From assembly GCF_006088715.1 (NCBI RefSeq), contig NZ_CP030771.1, forward strand, positions 2,108,001 through 2,172,000: a DNA stretch of 64,000 nt, read 5' to 3'. This DNA comes from Streptomyces sp. YIM 121038. Lineage in GTDB: Bacteria; Actinomycetota; Actinomycetes; Streptomycetales; Streptomycetaceae. A program made the position numbers and the translations under genes. Shown in pieces: positions 38,367-46,347 of this stretch. Position 1 is the stretch's first letter; each line of letters opens with the position of its first letter. Under the pieces are notes generated by a model. That model saw nothing but the letters and a program-made list of their open reading frames with translations, was not told where the DNA came from and ran no database searches.

Positions 38367-38397
38367 AGGGGCCGGACGCGATGGGCGTCCGGCCCCT
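38367..38397 (-). terminator. Terminator of the tatA-tatC unit
   Basis: AGGGGCCGGACG (38367-38378) and CGTCCGGCCCCT (38386-38397) form a perfect 12-bp stem with a 7-base loop, 33 bases after the tatC stop codon. Confidence 0.8.
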
Positions 38398-38429
38398 GTG
38401 CTGTGCTGCGCTCCCGATGACGCCGGGGG

Positions 38430-39371
38430 TCAGGTGACGTCGTCGTAGCCGTTGTACTTCGATGAGCGGCCGCTGTCGCCGTTCACCTGCTCCGGCACGG
38501 TCCTGGCCGCGGGGACGGGCTCGTTGTCGTCCACCGGCTGCGGCGTGAGGTCGAGCTCGGAGGCCTCGTCGTCGTCCAGCTCCGCGTCCGGGTCGGCGCG
38601 GCGGCGACGCTTGTCGTTGAGGATGGAGAAGCCGACGGCCAGGAAGTACAGGACCACGATGGGGCCCGCGAGGGCGATCATGCCGAACGGGTCGGTCGTC
38701 GGCGTCGCCACGGCGCCGAAGACGAACACGCCCATCACGACTCCGCGCCACCAGGTGAGCATGCGGCGTCCGGTGACGATGCCCGTCATGTTCAACATGA
38801 CGAGCAGCAGGGGCAGTTCGAAGGAGACACCGAAGACCAGGACCATCCGGACGCTGAAGTCCAGGATCTTGTCCATCGGCAGGATGTTCTCCGAGCCGTC
38901 CGGAGTGATGCTCAGCAGCACCCGCATGCTGATGGGCATGATCTCGTACGCCAGCCAGGCGCCGCCGAAGAACAGCGGCACGGCGGCGGCGACGAAGGCA
39001 TAGGTGTACTTGCGCTCGTTCTTGTGCAGGCCGGGCGCGATGAAGGCCCAGAGCTGGTACAGCCAGATCGGGCTGGCCACCACGACACCGACCATGAGGG
39101 AGACCTTCACCGTGGTGGTGAACGGCGAGAGCAGGTCCATGTACGCGACCTTGGCGCAGACACCGCCCGTGGTGGGCTTTCCGTCCTCGCAGCGCGGCAC
39201 GGGGTCGGAGAGGAACTCCATGAGTTCCTCGCTGTAGAACGCGGCGATGATCGACACGACGACGATCGCCAGCATTCCCTTCGCGAGCCGGTTGCGGAGC
39301 TCACGCAAATGGTCCGCGAGGGGCATCCGCCCCTCGGGGTCCCTCTCCTTCTTGCGGGCAGACTTGAGCAA
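38430..39371 (-). CDS. tatC: Twin-arginine translocase subunit TatC
   Basis: The 313-residue polytopic receptor of the Tat system, which binds twin-arginine signal peptides and recruits TatA to export folded proteins. It has DHLRELRNRLAKG near the N-terminus, six membrane helices, SPIWLYQLWAFIAPGL, and the conserved FGVSFELPLLLV. A basic/acidic disordered tail of about 60 residues (from NDKRRRRADPDAE) extends past the last helix, as in other actinobacteria. It follows tatA by 50 bases. Tat export is used heavily in Streptomyces. Confidence 0.96.
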   Translation of the reverse strand: MLKSARKKERDPEGRMPLADHLRELRNRLAKGMLAIVVVSIIAAFYSEELMEFLSDPVPRCEDGKPTTGGVCAKVAYMDLLSPFTTTVKVSLMVGVVVASPIWLYQLWAFIAPGLHKNERKYTYAFVAAAVPLFFGGAWLAYEIMPISMRVLLSITPDGSENILPMDKILDFSVRMVLVFGVSFELPLLLVMLNMTGIVTGRRMLTWWRGVVMGVFVFGAVATPTTDPFGMIALAGPIVVLYFLAVGFSILNDKRRRRADPDAELDDDEASELDLTPQPVDDNEPVPAARTVPEQVNGDSGRSSKYNGYDDVT

Positions 39372-39394
39372 CCCACGTCCTCATCTCGTGCGGC

Positions 39395-39417
39395 AGGCCG
39401 GCCGCCGGGGCCGGCCT
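39395..39417 (-). other. Hairpin between tatA and tatC
   Basis: AGGCCGGCC (39395-39403) and GGCCGGCCT (39409-39417) form a 9-bp stem directly after the tatA stop. It may act as an attenuator or mRNA stabiliser that keeps TatA in excess over TatC, as the translocase needs; this is inference. Confidence 0.45.
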
Positions 39418-39421
39418 TGGG

Positions 39422-39709
39422 TCAGCGCTTCGTCGTGTGGTCGGTCGGCTCGGCGACCGGACGGGAGCTGCTCACATCGCCGGGAGCCGCCTGGATGGTG
39501 CGCTGCTGCGGAGCGGTCGTGTCGGCGGGCGGGTCGGCCGGGGCGGCCTCGTCCTGCTTGCCGTCCGACTTCATCGCCTTGGCCTCGCTCTTGAGGATGC
39601 GCGCCGACTTGCCGAGGGACCGGGCCATGTCCGGGAGCTTCTTCGCACCGAAGAGCAGGACCAGGATGACGAGGATCAGGATGATCTCGGTGGGGCCGAG
39701 CCTACCCAT
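39422..39709 (-). CDS. tatA: Sec-independent translocase subunit TatA
   Basis: A 95-residue pore-forming Tat subunit. It has one N-terminal membrane helix ([22 protein letters not shown]), the FGxKKLP hinge, an amphipathic helix ([20 protein letters not shown]) and a disordered Pro/Thr tail. The sequence is TatA/E-like and no separate tatB is visible in the window. It heads the tatA-tatC unit. Confidence 0.95.
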   Translation of the reverse strand: MGRLGPTEIILILVILVLLFGAKKLPDMARSLGKSARILKSEAKAMKSDGKQDEAAPADPPADTTAPQQRTIQAAPGDVSSSRPVAEPTDHTTKR

Positions 39710-40014
39710 AGCTGTCTACCTTCTTCACCGAGGCGTCAGATTTCGGGACCGGCTGTCGGACAGTCGTCCGACCACCGGGCTTGGCAGCGATCGTAACCCC
39801 CTGGAGTAAACGCGGGGCAATCCCCGTGCATACTCCCAGTTGCGGCCCGCGCCTCACATTTCGGACCACTTCAGCAGCGTACCCGCAGGGTCGGGGGAGG
39901 CGGCAGGCCGCATACCGGTGGGCGACGGCCACCTCGGCAAGTCGCCCCGCGGTCCGGTCCGGTGTCACCCCTCGCCCGTCCGGCCTCCGCGGGCGCCGCG
40001 CCGTCCGCGGGCGC
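39710..40014. other. 305-bp intergenic region upstream of tatA
   Basis: No gene is visible. On the minus strand a TTGCCC and TACGAT pair 19 bases apart (within about 39790-39825) is a possible promoter for tatA. A hairpin GTCGGAC-AGTC-GTCCGAC (39755-39772) lies in the predicted leader. Near the left-running gene at 40015 the sequence CCGCGGGCGC occurs twice and may assist its termination. Confidence 0.45.
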
Positions 40015-40212
40015 TCAGCCGACGTCCCGGCTCGCGCGGGCCACCCCGGCCGCCGCCCGCTCCAGGTCCTCGGCGGCGCTGTTGATCCGCCGTGTGGTCT
40101 CGGTCACTTGCCGCCCGAGCCGCTGGGCCTCCACGAAGACCTTGATCGCGAACACACCCAGAACGGCGAGACCGCAGAATCCCACGGCCACCGCCAGCAT
40201 CGCCCAGAACAT
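40015..40212 (-). CDS. Small single-pass membrane protein
   Basis: A 65-residue protein with one N-terminal membrane helix (about 1-28, MFWAMLAVAVGFCGLAVLGV) and a charged, probably coiled-coil C-terminus (VTETTRRINSAAEDLERAAA). It resembles a conserved actinobacterial small protein found between tatA and pafC. The helix followed by a coiled coil recalls DUF948 proteins. Function is unknown. It starts nine bases after the zinc-ribbon gene and so is probably cotranscribed with it. Confidence 0.75.
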   Translation of the reverse strand: MFWAMLAVAVGFCGLAVLGVFAIKVFVEAQRLGRQVTETTRRINSAAEDLERAAAGVARASRDVG

Positions 40213-40221
40213 GCGTCGAGC

Positions 40222-40473
40222 CTAGACGGTGGAGTGCAGGCGCAGCGTGCGCACCCCGCCACCGGTGAGGAGTTCGACGATGCGCTCCCCCGCGGGCTTG
40301 CGCACGGCGGTGCCGCACTCGGGGCAGGTGAAGGAGTAGAAGGTGGTGCGGCGGCTGGCACCGATCGCCAACCGCAGCGCACCCGCCGCCAGTTCGAAGC
40401 GCGCGCGGCAGTCGGGGCAGGCGGCCTTGAAGAGGACGGCCACCGGGCGGGGCGTAAGGGGCATCAGTGACAT
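40222..40473 (-). CDS. Small zinc-ribbon protein
   Basis: An 83-residue protein with two CxxC pairs (ACPDCRARF and TCPECGTAV), a layout typical of a zinc ribbon. The ATG at 40473 is chosen because GAGGAG lies about 10 bases upstream; an open extension is Arg-rich and not credible. No enzymatic motif is visible; an adaptor or nucleic-acid-binding role is possible. It leads the small membrane protein gene in the same direction as pafBC. Confidence 0.75.
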   Translation of the reverse strand: MSLMPLTPRPVAVLFKAACPDCRARFELAAGALRLAIGASRRTTFYSFTCPECGTAVRKPAGERIVELLTGGGVRTLRLHSTV

Positions 40474-41014
40474 ACTGCGCAAGTCTCCTCGGCTCTGTTC
40501 TCCGCGCTCTCCACACTCCACCGCGCGGGCTCCCACACACCACCGCGCGAGCGCTGCGGCCTCGCTCCGATCCGCCGCGGCCCCGTCCCGCGTCGCACCT
40601 CGCCGTCGTGCGTCGGCACACGGTCGCACCTCGGCCCGCGCCACCGCTTCGGCGCACGGTCGTGCCCCGGCGCACGGCCACGCCCGGGCACGCGGTCGCA
40701 CACGGCAGAGGGGTCGCGTCGGGCCGCCGGGTCGCGCCCCGGCCGGAACTGGCCCGATGACCCACGGTCAGGTCCGGGTGCGAGCCCGCCCGACGACGCA
40801 CGGTCACGCCCTGCCGAGAACGGAATCCACCCCGCGCCCACGGCCCTCGCCGCGCCCCCGGGCCGCGCCGCGCGACCGCGCCGGACGGCACCGCTCCCCC
40901 GGCCCCGGTCACAGCCACCGCCGACCGGCATCCGCGCCCCGGTGGAGCACCTGCTACGGGCGCCGGCTTCCGGACGATCCGCCGCCGCGCGCTCCCTCAC
41001 CGTGCCCCGCGCCC
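40474..41014. other. 541-bp gene-free, very GC-rich region between pafC and the zinc-ribbon gene
   Basis: Several frames are open here only because of base composition; their products are Arg/Pro/Ala-rich without domain features. Variants of GCGCACGGTCG recur (for example near 40650, 40666 and 40798), giving a degenerate repeat character. No promoter, terminator or RNA gene is recognised. Confidence 0.5.
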
Positions 41015-42052
41015 TCACGCCCCACGCTCACCCGACGCGCCGGGACCCGGCGCGAGGGGCTCACGCCCGTCCCGCTCGCCCTCGCACGCCAGCTCGTCGT
41101 ACGCGGCCAGCGCCTCCCGGGCGGCCTCGCGGGCGCTGTCCGCCAGGTCCCGCGGCGAGACGATGCGGCCGTCGCCGCCCAGGCGCAGCGCCAGACGCCG
41201 CAGCGACGCCGGGTCGGGGGTGCGCAGGGTGATGCGCAGACCGCCGTCGGGCAGCTCCTCCGCGCTGTCGTGCGGGTAGTACTCCGCGACCCAGCGGCCG
41301 CCGGGACCCACCTCCACGACCACCTCGGGATCCTCGGCGGCGGGCTGCACCAACGCCTCCGACAGGTCCCGCAGCTCGATCTCCGGCGGCGCGGACGGCT
41401 CGTCCAGGACCTTGATCTCGGCGACCCGGTCGAGCCGGAAGGTGCGCCGCGCCTCGGAGCGGCGGCACCACGCCTCCACATAGGTGTGGCCGACGCTCAC
41501 CAGCCGGATCGGGTCGATCTCGCGCTCGGTCAGCTCGTCCCGCGCGGGCGAGTAGTAGCGGATCCACAGCCTGCGCCGCTCCGAGATCGCCCGGTCCACA
41601 TCGGCGAAGACCCCGCCCTCGGACTCGAACGTCACCGAGAGCCGCGAGCTGGCACCGGCCGCCTCACCGGCCGCCGCCTCCAGCTTCGCGGTGGCCCGCA
41701 GCAGGGCGAGGCGGTCGCTCTCGCGCAGGCCCGGCAGCGTCGCCACCGCGCGCGCCGCCACGAGCAGCGCCGTCGCCTCGTCGGCGGCGAGCCGCAGGGG
41801 CTCCGCCGCGTCCGCCCCAAGGGCGTCCGGATTGTGCCACCAGATGCGGTCGCCGTCCGTGTCGATGTCGAGCAGGTCACCCCCGCGGAAGCTGGTCCCG
41901 CACAGCGGCAGGACGTCCAGGTCGGAGATCAGCTCGTCCTGGCTGATGCCGAAGGCCCGCGCGACGTCCGCGACGCGCGCTCCGGGGCGCTCGCGCAGAT
42001 AGGTCACCAGGGACAGCATCCGCCGGGTCTGGTCGATGGCGTTCGCGGCCAT
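41015..42052 (-). CDS. pafC: WYL-domain transcription factor PafC
   Basis: A 345-residue partner of PafB in a heterodimeric activator of the RecA-independent DNA damage response in actinobacteria. It has an N-terminal winged helix (about 5-65, RMLSLVTYLRERPGARVADVARAFGIS), the WYL domain (about 140-230, RRLWIRYYSPARDELTEREIDPIRLVSVGHTYVEAWC) and a C-terminal WCX domain (about 245-330). It lies 17 bases after pafB, so they are cotranscribed. The tail (EREPLAPGPG-type) is low-complexity. Confidence 0.93.
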   Translation of the reverse strand: MAANAIDQTRRMLSLVTYLRERPGARVADVARAFGISQDELISDLDVLPLCGTSFRGGDLLDIDTDGDRIWWHNPDALGADAAEPLRLAADEATALLVAARAVATLPGLRESDRLALLRATAKLEAAAGEAAGASSRLSVTFESEGGVFADVDRAISERRRLWIRYYSPARDELTEREIDPIRLVSVGHTYVEAWCRRSEARRTFRLDRVAEIKVLDEPSAPPEIELRDLSEALVQPAAEDPEVVVEVGPGGRWVAEYYPHDSAEELPDGGLRITLRTPDPASLRRLALRLGGDGRIVSPRDLADSAREAAREALAAYDELACEGERDGREPLAPGPGASGERGA

Positions 42053-42069
42053 TGCTCGCTCTCGTCCCC

Positions 42070-43116
42070 TCAGCCCTTGGCCACGGCACGCAGCCGGTCC
42101 ACCACGTCGGCCCGCAGCTCGGCGGGCTCAAGCACCACCACGTCGGGCCCGAACTCCACCAGCCAGGCGTCGAGCCCGTGCCCGTACGGAATCTCCAGCT
42201 CGTCCCAGTCGCCGTCCAGCTCCCGCGTGCCCACGGCGCGGGCGCGCAGCGGATAGCCCGCGCCCTTGCGCAGCCGGATCAGTGCGGTGCGGTCCGCCTT
42301 CTCGCCCGCCCAGCTCGCCACGGTCTCCCGCACGGTCACCACGTCGGGCACCTCGGCCCGGAACTTGCCCGCCCGCGAGCGGACCTTGCCCGTGATGCGG
42401 GAGAGGCGGAAGACCCGCTCGTCCTCGCGGTCCCGGTCCCAGCCCGCCAGATACCAGTGGCCGCGCCAGCACTCGAGCGCCCACGGCTCGACGTGGCGCT
42501 GCCCGGGCCGGGCCGCCGTCGCCTTGCGGTAGTCGAAGACGACCGGCCGGCGGTCACGGCACGCCAGCATCAGCGGTTCGAACGCCGCCTCGTGCACGGG
42601 AATGCGCGGCTCCAGGGCGCCGTGCGCCTCGTACGGATCGACGCCCTCGGGCAGCCCCGCCGCCCGCAGCTTGTGCAGCGCGCCGCTCGCGGCACCGGCG
42701 AGCCTCGCCTGCTGCCACACCTTCGCGGCGACGCCGAGGGCCGCGGCCTCCTCGGCGTCCAGCGTGATCGGCGGCAGCCGGTTGCTGTCCCGGCGGGCGA
42801 GATAGCCCGTCTCGCCGTCCAGGTTCTCCACCGTCTCGATGACGAGGCCCAGCTCCCGCAGATCGTCCTTGTCGCGCTCGAACATGCGGTTGAAGGACTC
42901 CTCGGCCGCCGCGGCGGCGGCCCCCGGTCCGGCGGCCGCGCCCCTGCCGGACCCGGCGGCACCCCGCCCCGGCCCGAAGGCGGCGCCCCTCCCCGGCCCG
43001 AACGCTTCGACGTACGCCTCGATCGACTCCCGGAGCTCACGCTTGCTGAGCGGACGCCTCGTCCCGAGCAGACACAGCGCCAGACTCATCAGCCGCTCGG
43101 CCTTGGCAATGGCCAT
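42070..43116 (-). CDS. pafB: WYL-domain transcription factor PafB, with low-complexity insert
   Basis: A 348-residue WYL regulator: N-terminal helix-turn-helix (AERLMSLALCLLGTRRPLSKRELRESIEAY), linker, WYL domain with the WYL motif in GHWYLAGWD, and a C-terminal WCX region. Inside the helix-turn-helix, between EAYVEA and ESFNRMFERDKDDLRELG, there is an unusual insert of about 35 residues made of FGPGRGAA repeats and poly-Ala (about residues 38-73). Relatives have only a few residues here. The ATG at 43116 fits the family start. PafBC activates recA and other repair genes after DNA damage. Confidence 0.93.
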   Translation of the reverse strand: MAIAKAERLMSLALCLLGTRRPLSKRELRESIEAYVEAFGPGRGAAFGPGRGAAGSGRGAAAGPGAAAAAAEESFNRMFERDKDDLRELGLVIETVENLDGETGYLARRDSNRLPPITLDAEEAAALGVAAKVWQQARLAGAASGALHKLRAAGLPEGVDPYEAHGALEPRIPVHEAAFEPLMLACRDRRPVVFDYRKATAARPGQRHVEPWALECWRGHWYLAGWDRDREDERVFRLSRITGKVRSRAGKFRAEVPDVVTVRETVASWAGEKADRTALIRLRKGAGYPLRARAVGTRELDGDWDELEIPYGHGLDAWLVEFGPDVVVLEPAELRADVVDRLRAVAKG

Positions 43117-43287
43117 CGACGCCCTTTCTCGGCCGTGCTCCCCGGTGGACGGCCGCCCGCCGCCCCAGGTGCCCCGCTCACCAGTGCTTCCGAACGATGA
43201 CCGTACCGCTACGGCGTGTCGTGGCAAAAGCCGAGGGCACGGCGCACGCCCCGGGCGCCCGTCCGCGGCGGTGACGGAAGACGACGC

Positions 43288-43319
43288 GGGGGCCCGTGCC
43301 GACACCGGCACGGGCCCCC
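43288..43319 (-). terminator. Terminator after the FKBP gene
   Basis: GGGGGCCCGTGCCG (43288-43301) and CGGCACGGGCCCCC (43306-43319) form a perfect 14-bp stem with an ACAC loop, about 50 bases after the FKBP stop codon. Confidence 0.85.
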
Positions 43320-43370
43320 GCGGACAACCTCAGCCGCACGGCACGAGCCGCCGCGGCCGGGTCAGCCGTC

Positions 43371-43745
43371 TCAGACGGACACGAGGTCACAGACGAAGAT
43401 CAGCGTCTCACCCGGGGCGATGCGGCCGCCACCGGCGCCACGGTCGCCGTACGCCAGGTGCGCCGGGATGGTCAGCTCGCGACGGCCGCCGACCTTCATG
43501 CCCTGCACGCCCTGGTCCCAGCCGGCGATGACCTGTCCGGCACCGAGCTGGAACTCCAGCGGGTTGCCGCGGTTCCAGGAGGCGTCGAACTCCTCACCGG
43601 TGGAGAAGGCCACGCCCACGTAGTGGACCTTGACGAAGTCGCCCGCCTTGGCGACGGCGCCGTCCCCCTCCCAGAGGTCCTTGACCTGCAGCTCAGTGGG
43701 GGGCTCACCGACGGGGAAGTCGACCTCGGGCTTGTCGATGCTCAC
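43371..43745 (-). CDS. FKBP-type peptidyl-prolyl isomerase, cytoplasmic
   Basis: A 124-residue single-domain FKBP that catalyses cis-trans isomerisation of proline bonds. It shows VKVHYVGVAFSTGEEFDASW, GQVIAGWDQGVQGMKVGGRREL and the active-site aromatic residues of the family. No signal peptide is present. It lies 64 bases after the exported two-domain FKBP gene and has a strong terminator downstream. Confidence 0.93.
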   Translation of the reverse strand: MSIDKPEVDFPVGEPPTELQVKDLWEGDGAVAKAGDFVKVHYVGVAFSTGEEFDASWNRGNPLEFQLGAGQVIAGWDQGVQGMKVGGRRELTIPAHLAYGDRGAGGGRIAPGETLIFVCDLVSV

Positions 43746-43809
43746 GAAAAACTCCTGCTCATATGCGTGATGGGCAACCGGGACAGTCTGCCATCCGTCC
43801 CAGGGTCGA

Positions 43810-44802
43810 TCACATCTTGGCGAGGATGTCCACGGAGAAGACCAGCGTGGAGTCCTTCTTGATGGGGCTGTTCTGCGGCGGCTTGTCCGCGTACCCGTCC
43901 TTCGGCGGGACGACGACCAGGACGCGGCTGCCGACCTTCTTGCCGGTCAGGCCCTGGCGCCAGCCCGGGATGACCTGAGCGAGCTGGAACTGCGCGAGCT
44001 GACCGCTCTTGTACGAGGAGTCGAACTCCTTGCCGTCCGCCCACAGCACGCCCTTGTACTGGCACAGGAGCGTGTCGCTCTCCTTGACCTCGTCGCCCTC
44101 GCCCTCGATGACGTAGGTCGCCACGACCTTCTTGGGGGCGGCCGTCTTCGGCACGTCGACCTTGGGGGCCTTGCCGTCGGTGTTCGTCCCGACCTTCGGC
44201 AGGTCCTTGTTGTCCTGCGCCACGTCGTCGCCCTTGGCGGAGCTCTTCGGGCCGTACGTGTTCACGATGTCGACGACGAAGACCAGGGTGTCCGTGCCCT
44301 TGATGCCCGCCTGCTTGTTGCCCTCCTTGCCGTAGCCGAGGGCCGGGGGGATGGCGAGCTCGACGCGGCTGTCGACCTTCCTTCCGACCAGACCCTGGTC
44401 CCAGCCGGGGATGACCTGGCCGACGCCGATCGGGAAGATCGTGGGCGCCTTGCGGTCGTAGGAGTTGTCGAAGACCTTCGCGGTGTCCCAGATCTGGCCC
44501 AGGTAGTGGGCCTGGAGATAGTCGCCCTTGGCGACCTCGACGCCCTTGCCCGCGATGATCGTCTTCACCGCGAGATCGGTGGACGGCTTGCCGGAACCCT
44601 TGGCCACCGTCGGCTTCTCACCGAACTTCGTGCCCTTCGTGATCTCGGGCACAGGTCCGTCGACGATCTTGCCCTTGGGGGGCGTGGAGTTCGTCGGGGA
44701 GTTGCTGTCCTTGGGCTTGGCCTTGTCGGACTTGTCGTCACCACATCCGGCCAGGGTCAGCAGGCCGGCCGGAACGGCCAGGAGGAGTGAGCGTCGGCGC
44801 AC
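43810..44802 (-). CDS. Lipoprotein with two FKBP isomerase domains
   Basis: A 330-residue exported protein. The signal peptide ends in the lipobox LTLAGC (C20), followed by a charged linker. Domain 1 (about 75-185: YLQAHYLGQIWDTAKVFDNSY, GQVIPGWDQGLVGRKV) keeps most FKBP motifs. Domain 2 (about 230-330: LLCQYKGVLWADGKEFDSSY, AQVIPGWRQGLTGKKV) has Arg in place of the GWDQG Asp and may have weaker catalysis. It probably folds proteins outside the membrane. The GTG at 44802 is chosen because the lipoprotein signal starts there. It lies after the pafA terminator, in the same direction. Confidence 0.9.
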   Translation of the reverse strand: MRRRSLLLAVPAGLLTLAGCGDDKSDKAKPKDSNSPTNSTPPKGKIVDGPVPEITKGTKFGEKPTVAKGSGKPSTDLAVKTIIAGKGVEVAKGDYLQAHYLGQIWDTAKVFDNSYDRKAPTIFPIGVGQVIPGWDQGLVGRKVDSRVELAIPPALGYGKEGNKQAGIKGTDTLVFVVDIVNTYGPKSSAKGDDVAQDNKDLPKVGTNTDGKAPKVDVPKTAAPKKVVATYVIEGEGDEVKESDTLLCQYKGVLWADGKEFDSSYKSGQLAQFQLAQVIPGWRQGLTGKKVGSRVLVVVPPKDGYADKPPQNSPIKKDSTLVFSVDILAKM

Positions 44803-44865
44803 GGTGGGGGCCTCGTATCGTTCGATCTTGTCAGTTGGCGTGCGCGCAACTCTACGCAGTGAGAA

Positions 44866-44894
44866 GGGCGCCGCACGAGGAACGTGCGGCGCCC
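44866..44894 (-). terminator. Terminator after pafA
   Basis: GGGCGCCGCACG (44866-44877) and CGTGCGGCGCCC (44883-44894) form a perfect 12-bp stem with a 5-base loop, about 80 bases after the pafA stop codon. Confidence 0.8.
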
Positions 44895-44976
44895 CGCGTT
44901 GCGTTCCCGCCACGCACTGACGTCTCACCGGTCCCGGGGACCGGCCGAACGACGGCGGGCCCGGCCCGCCGGCCCC

Positions 44977-46338
44977 TCACATCCCGGCGATGAGCTTCTC
45001 CACCCGGTCGTCCACCGAACGGAAGGGGTCCTTGCACAACACCGTGCGCTGCGCCTGGTCGTTCAGCTTCAGGTGCACCCAGTCGACCGTGAAGTCCCGG
45101 CGCTGCTCCTGGGCCCGGCGGATGAAGTCGCCGCGCAGCCGCGCCCGGGTCGTCTGCGGCGGCACCGACTTGCCCTCGAAGATCTTCAAGTCGTTGCAGA
45201 TCCGGGCGGCTTGCCCCTTCCGCTCCAGGAGGTAGTACAGGCCCCGGCGGCGGTGGATGTCGTGGTACGCGAGGTCTATCTGGGCGACCCTCGGGTGCGA
45301 CATCGTCATGTTGTTCTTCGCCCGGTAGCGCTCGATGAGCTTGTACTTCATCACCCAGTCGATCTCCGTGGCGATGCGGTCCAGGTCCTCGGACTCGATC
45401 GAGTCCAGGGTGCGCCCCCACAGCTCGAGGACGCGCTCGACCGTGCCCGTGCGGATGCCGCGGCGCTCGACGAAGTCCACCGCCTTCTCGTAGTACTCGC
45501 GCTGGACCTCCAGGGCCGAGGCCTCCCGGCCGCTGGCGAGGCGGACCTTGCGGCGGCCCGTCGTGTCGTGGCTGACCTCGCGGATCGCCCGGATCGGGTT
45601 CTCCAGGGTCAGGTCCCGCATCACCGTGCCCGCCTCGATCATGCGGAGCACCAGATCGGTCGCGCCGACCTTCAGGAGCATCGTCGTCTCGGACATGTTC
45701 GAGTCGCCGACGATCACGTGCAGGCGGCGGTAGCGCTCGGCGTCGGCGTGCGGCTCGTCACGCGTGTTGATGATGGGACGGGACCGCGTCGTCGCCGACG
45801 ACACGCCCTCCCAGATGTGCTCCGCCCGCTGGCTCACGCAGTAGACGGCGCCCCGCGGCGTCTGCAGCACCTTGCCCGCGCCGCACAGCAACTGCCGGGT
45901 GACGAGGAACGGAATCAGGATGTCCGCGAGGCGCGAGAACTCACCGTGCCGTGCCACGAGATAGTTCTCATGGCAACCATATGAGTTTCCCGCCGAGTCG
46001 GTGTTGTTCTTGAACAGATAGACGTCACCCGCGATTCCCTCCTCGTGCAGGCGGCGCTCGGCGTCGACGAGCAGGCCTTCCAGAATGCGCTCGCCGGCCT
46101 TGTCGTGGGTGACCAGCTCGGTCACGTTGTCACACTCGGGTGTCGCGTATTCCGGGTGTGAGCCCACGTCGAGATACAGGCGGGCGCCGTTCCGCAGAAA
46201 GACGTTGCTGCTGCGGCCCCATGACACAACACGGCGGAAGAGGTAGCGCGCCACTTCGTCAGGCGACAGACGGCGCTGTCCCCTGAACGTGCACGTGACA
46301 CCGTACTCGTTCTCCAGCCCGAAAATGCGGCGGTCCAT
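44977..46338 (-). CDS. pafA: Pup-protein ligase PafA
   Basis: The 453-residue ligase joins the C-terminal glutamate of deamidated Pup to lysines of target proteins, using ATP. It belongs to the glutamine-synthetase/carboxylate-amine ligase fold: [14 protein letters not shown] with the nucleotide-site glutamates, [43 protein letters not shown] and the C-terminal domain ending VEKLIAGM. It is paralogous to dop in this window. An MFS gene lies ten bases upstream in the same direction, so they may be cotranscribed. It is separated from pup and prcBA by that transporter and a LacI gene. Confidence 0.97.
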   Translation of the reverse strand: MDRRIFGLENEYGVTCTFRGQRRLSPDEVARYLFRRVVSWGRSSNVFLRNGARLYLDVGSHPEYATPECDNVTELVTHDKAGERILEGLLVDAERRLHEEGIAGDVYLFKNNTDSAGNSYGCHENYLVARHGEFSRLADILIPFLVTRQLLCGAGKVLQTPRGAVYCVSQRAEHIWEGVSSATTRSRPIINTRDEPHADAERYRRLHVIVGDSNMSETTMLLKVGATDLVLRMIEAGTVMRDLTLENPIRAIREVSHDTTGRRKVRLASGREASALEVQREYYEKAVDFVERRGIRTGTVERVLELWGRTLDSIESEDLDRIATEIDWVMKYKLIERYRAKNNMTMSHPRVAQIDLAYHDIHRRRGLYYLLERKGQAARICNDLKIFEGKSVPPQTTRARLRGDFIRRAQEQRRDFTVDWVHLKLNDQAQRTVLCKDPFRSVDDRVEKLIAGM

Positions 46339-46347
46339 GCCAGAACA

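Noticed and set aside
39965..40918. 317-codon minus-strand frame over the small protein genes and gene-free region
   Set aside because: Arg/Gly-rich low-complexity product that runs through two better-supported genes in a different frame.
40343..42256. 637-codon plus-strand frame opposite pafC
   Set aside because: Low-complexity Arg/Pro/Ala product, antisense to pafC; open only because of base composition.
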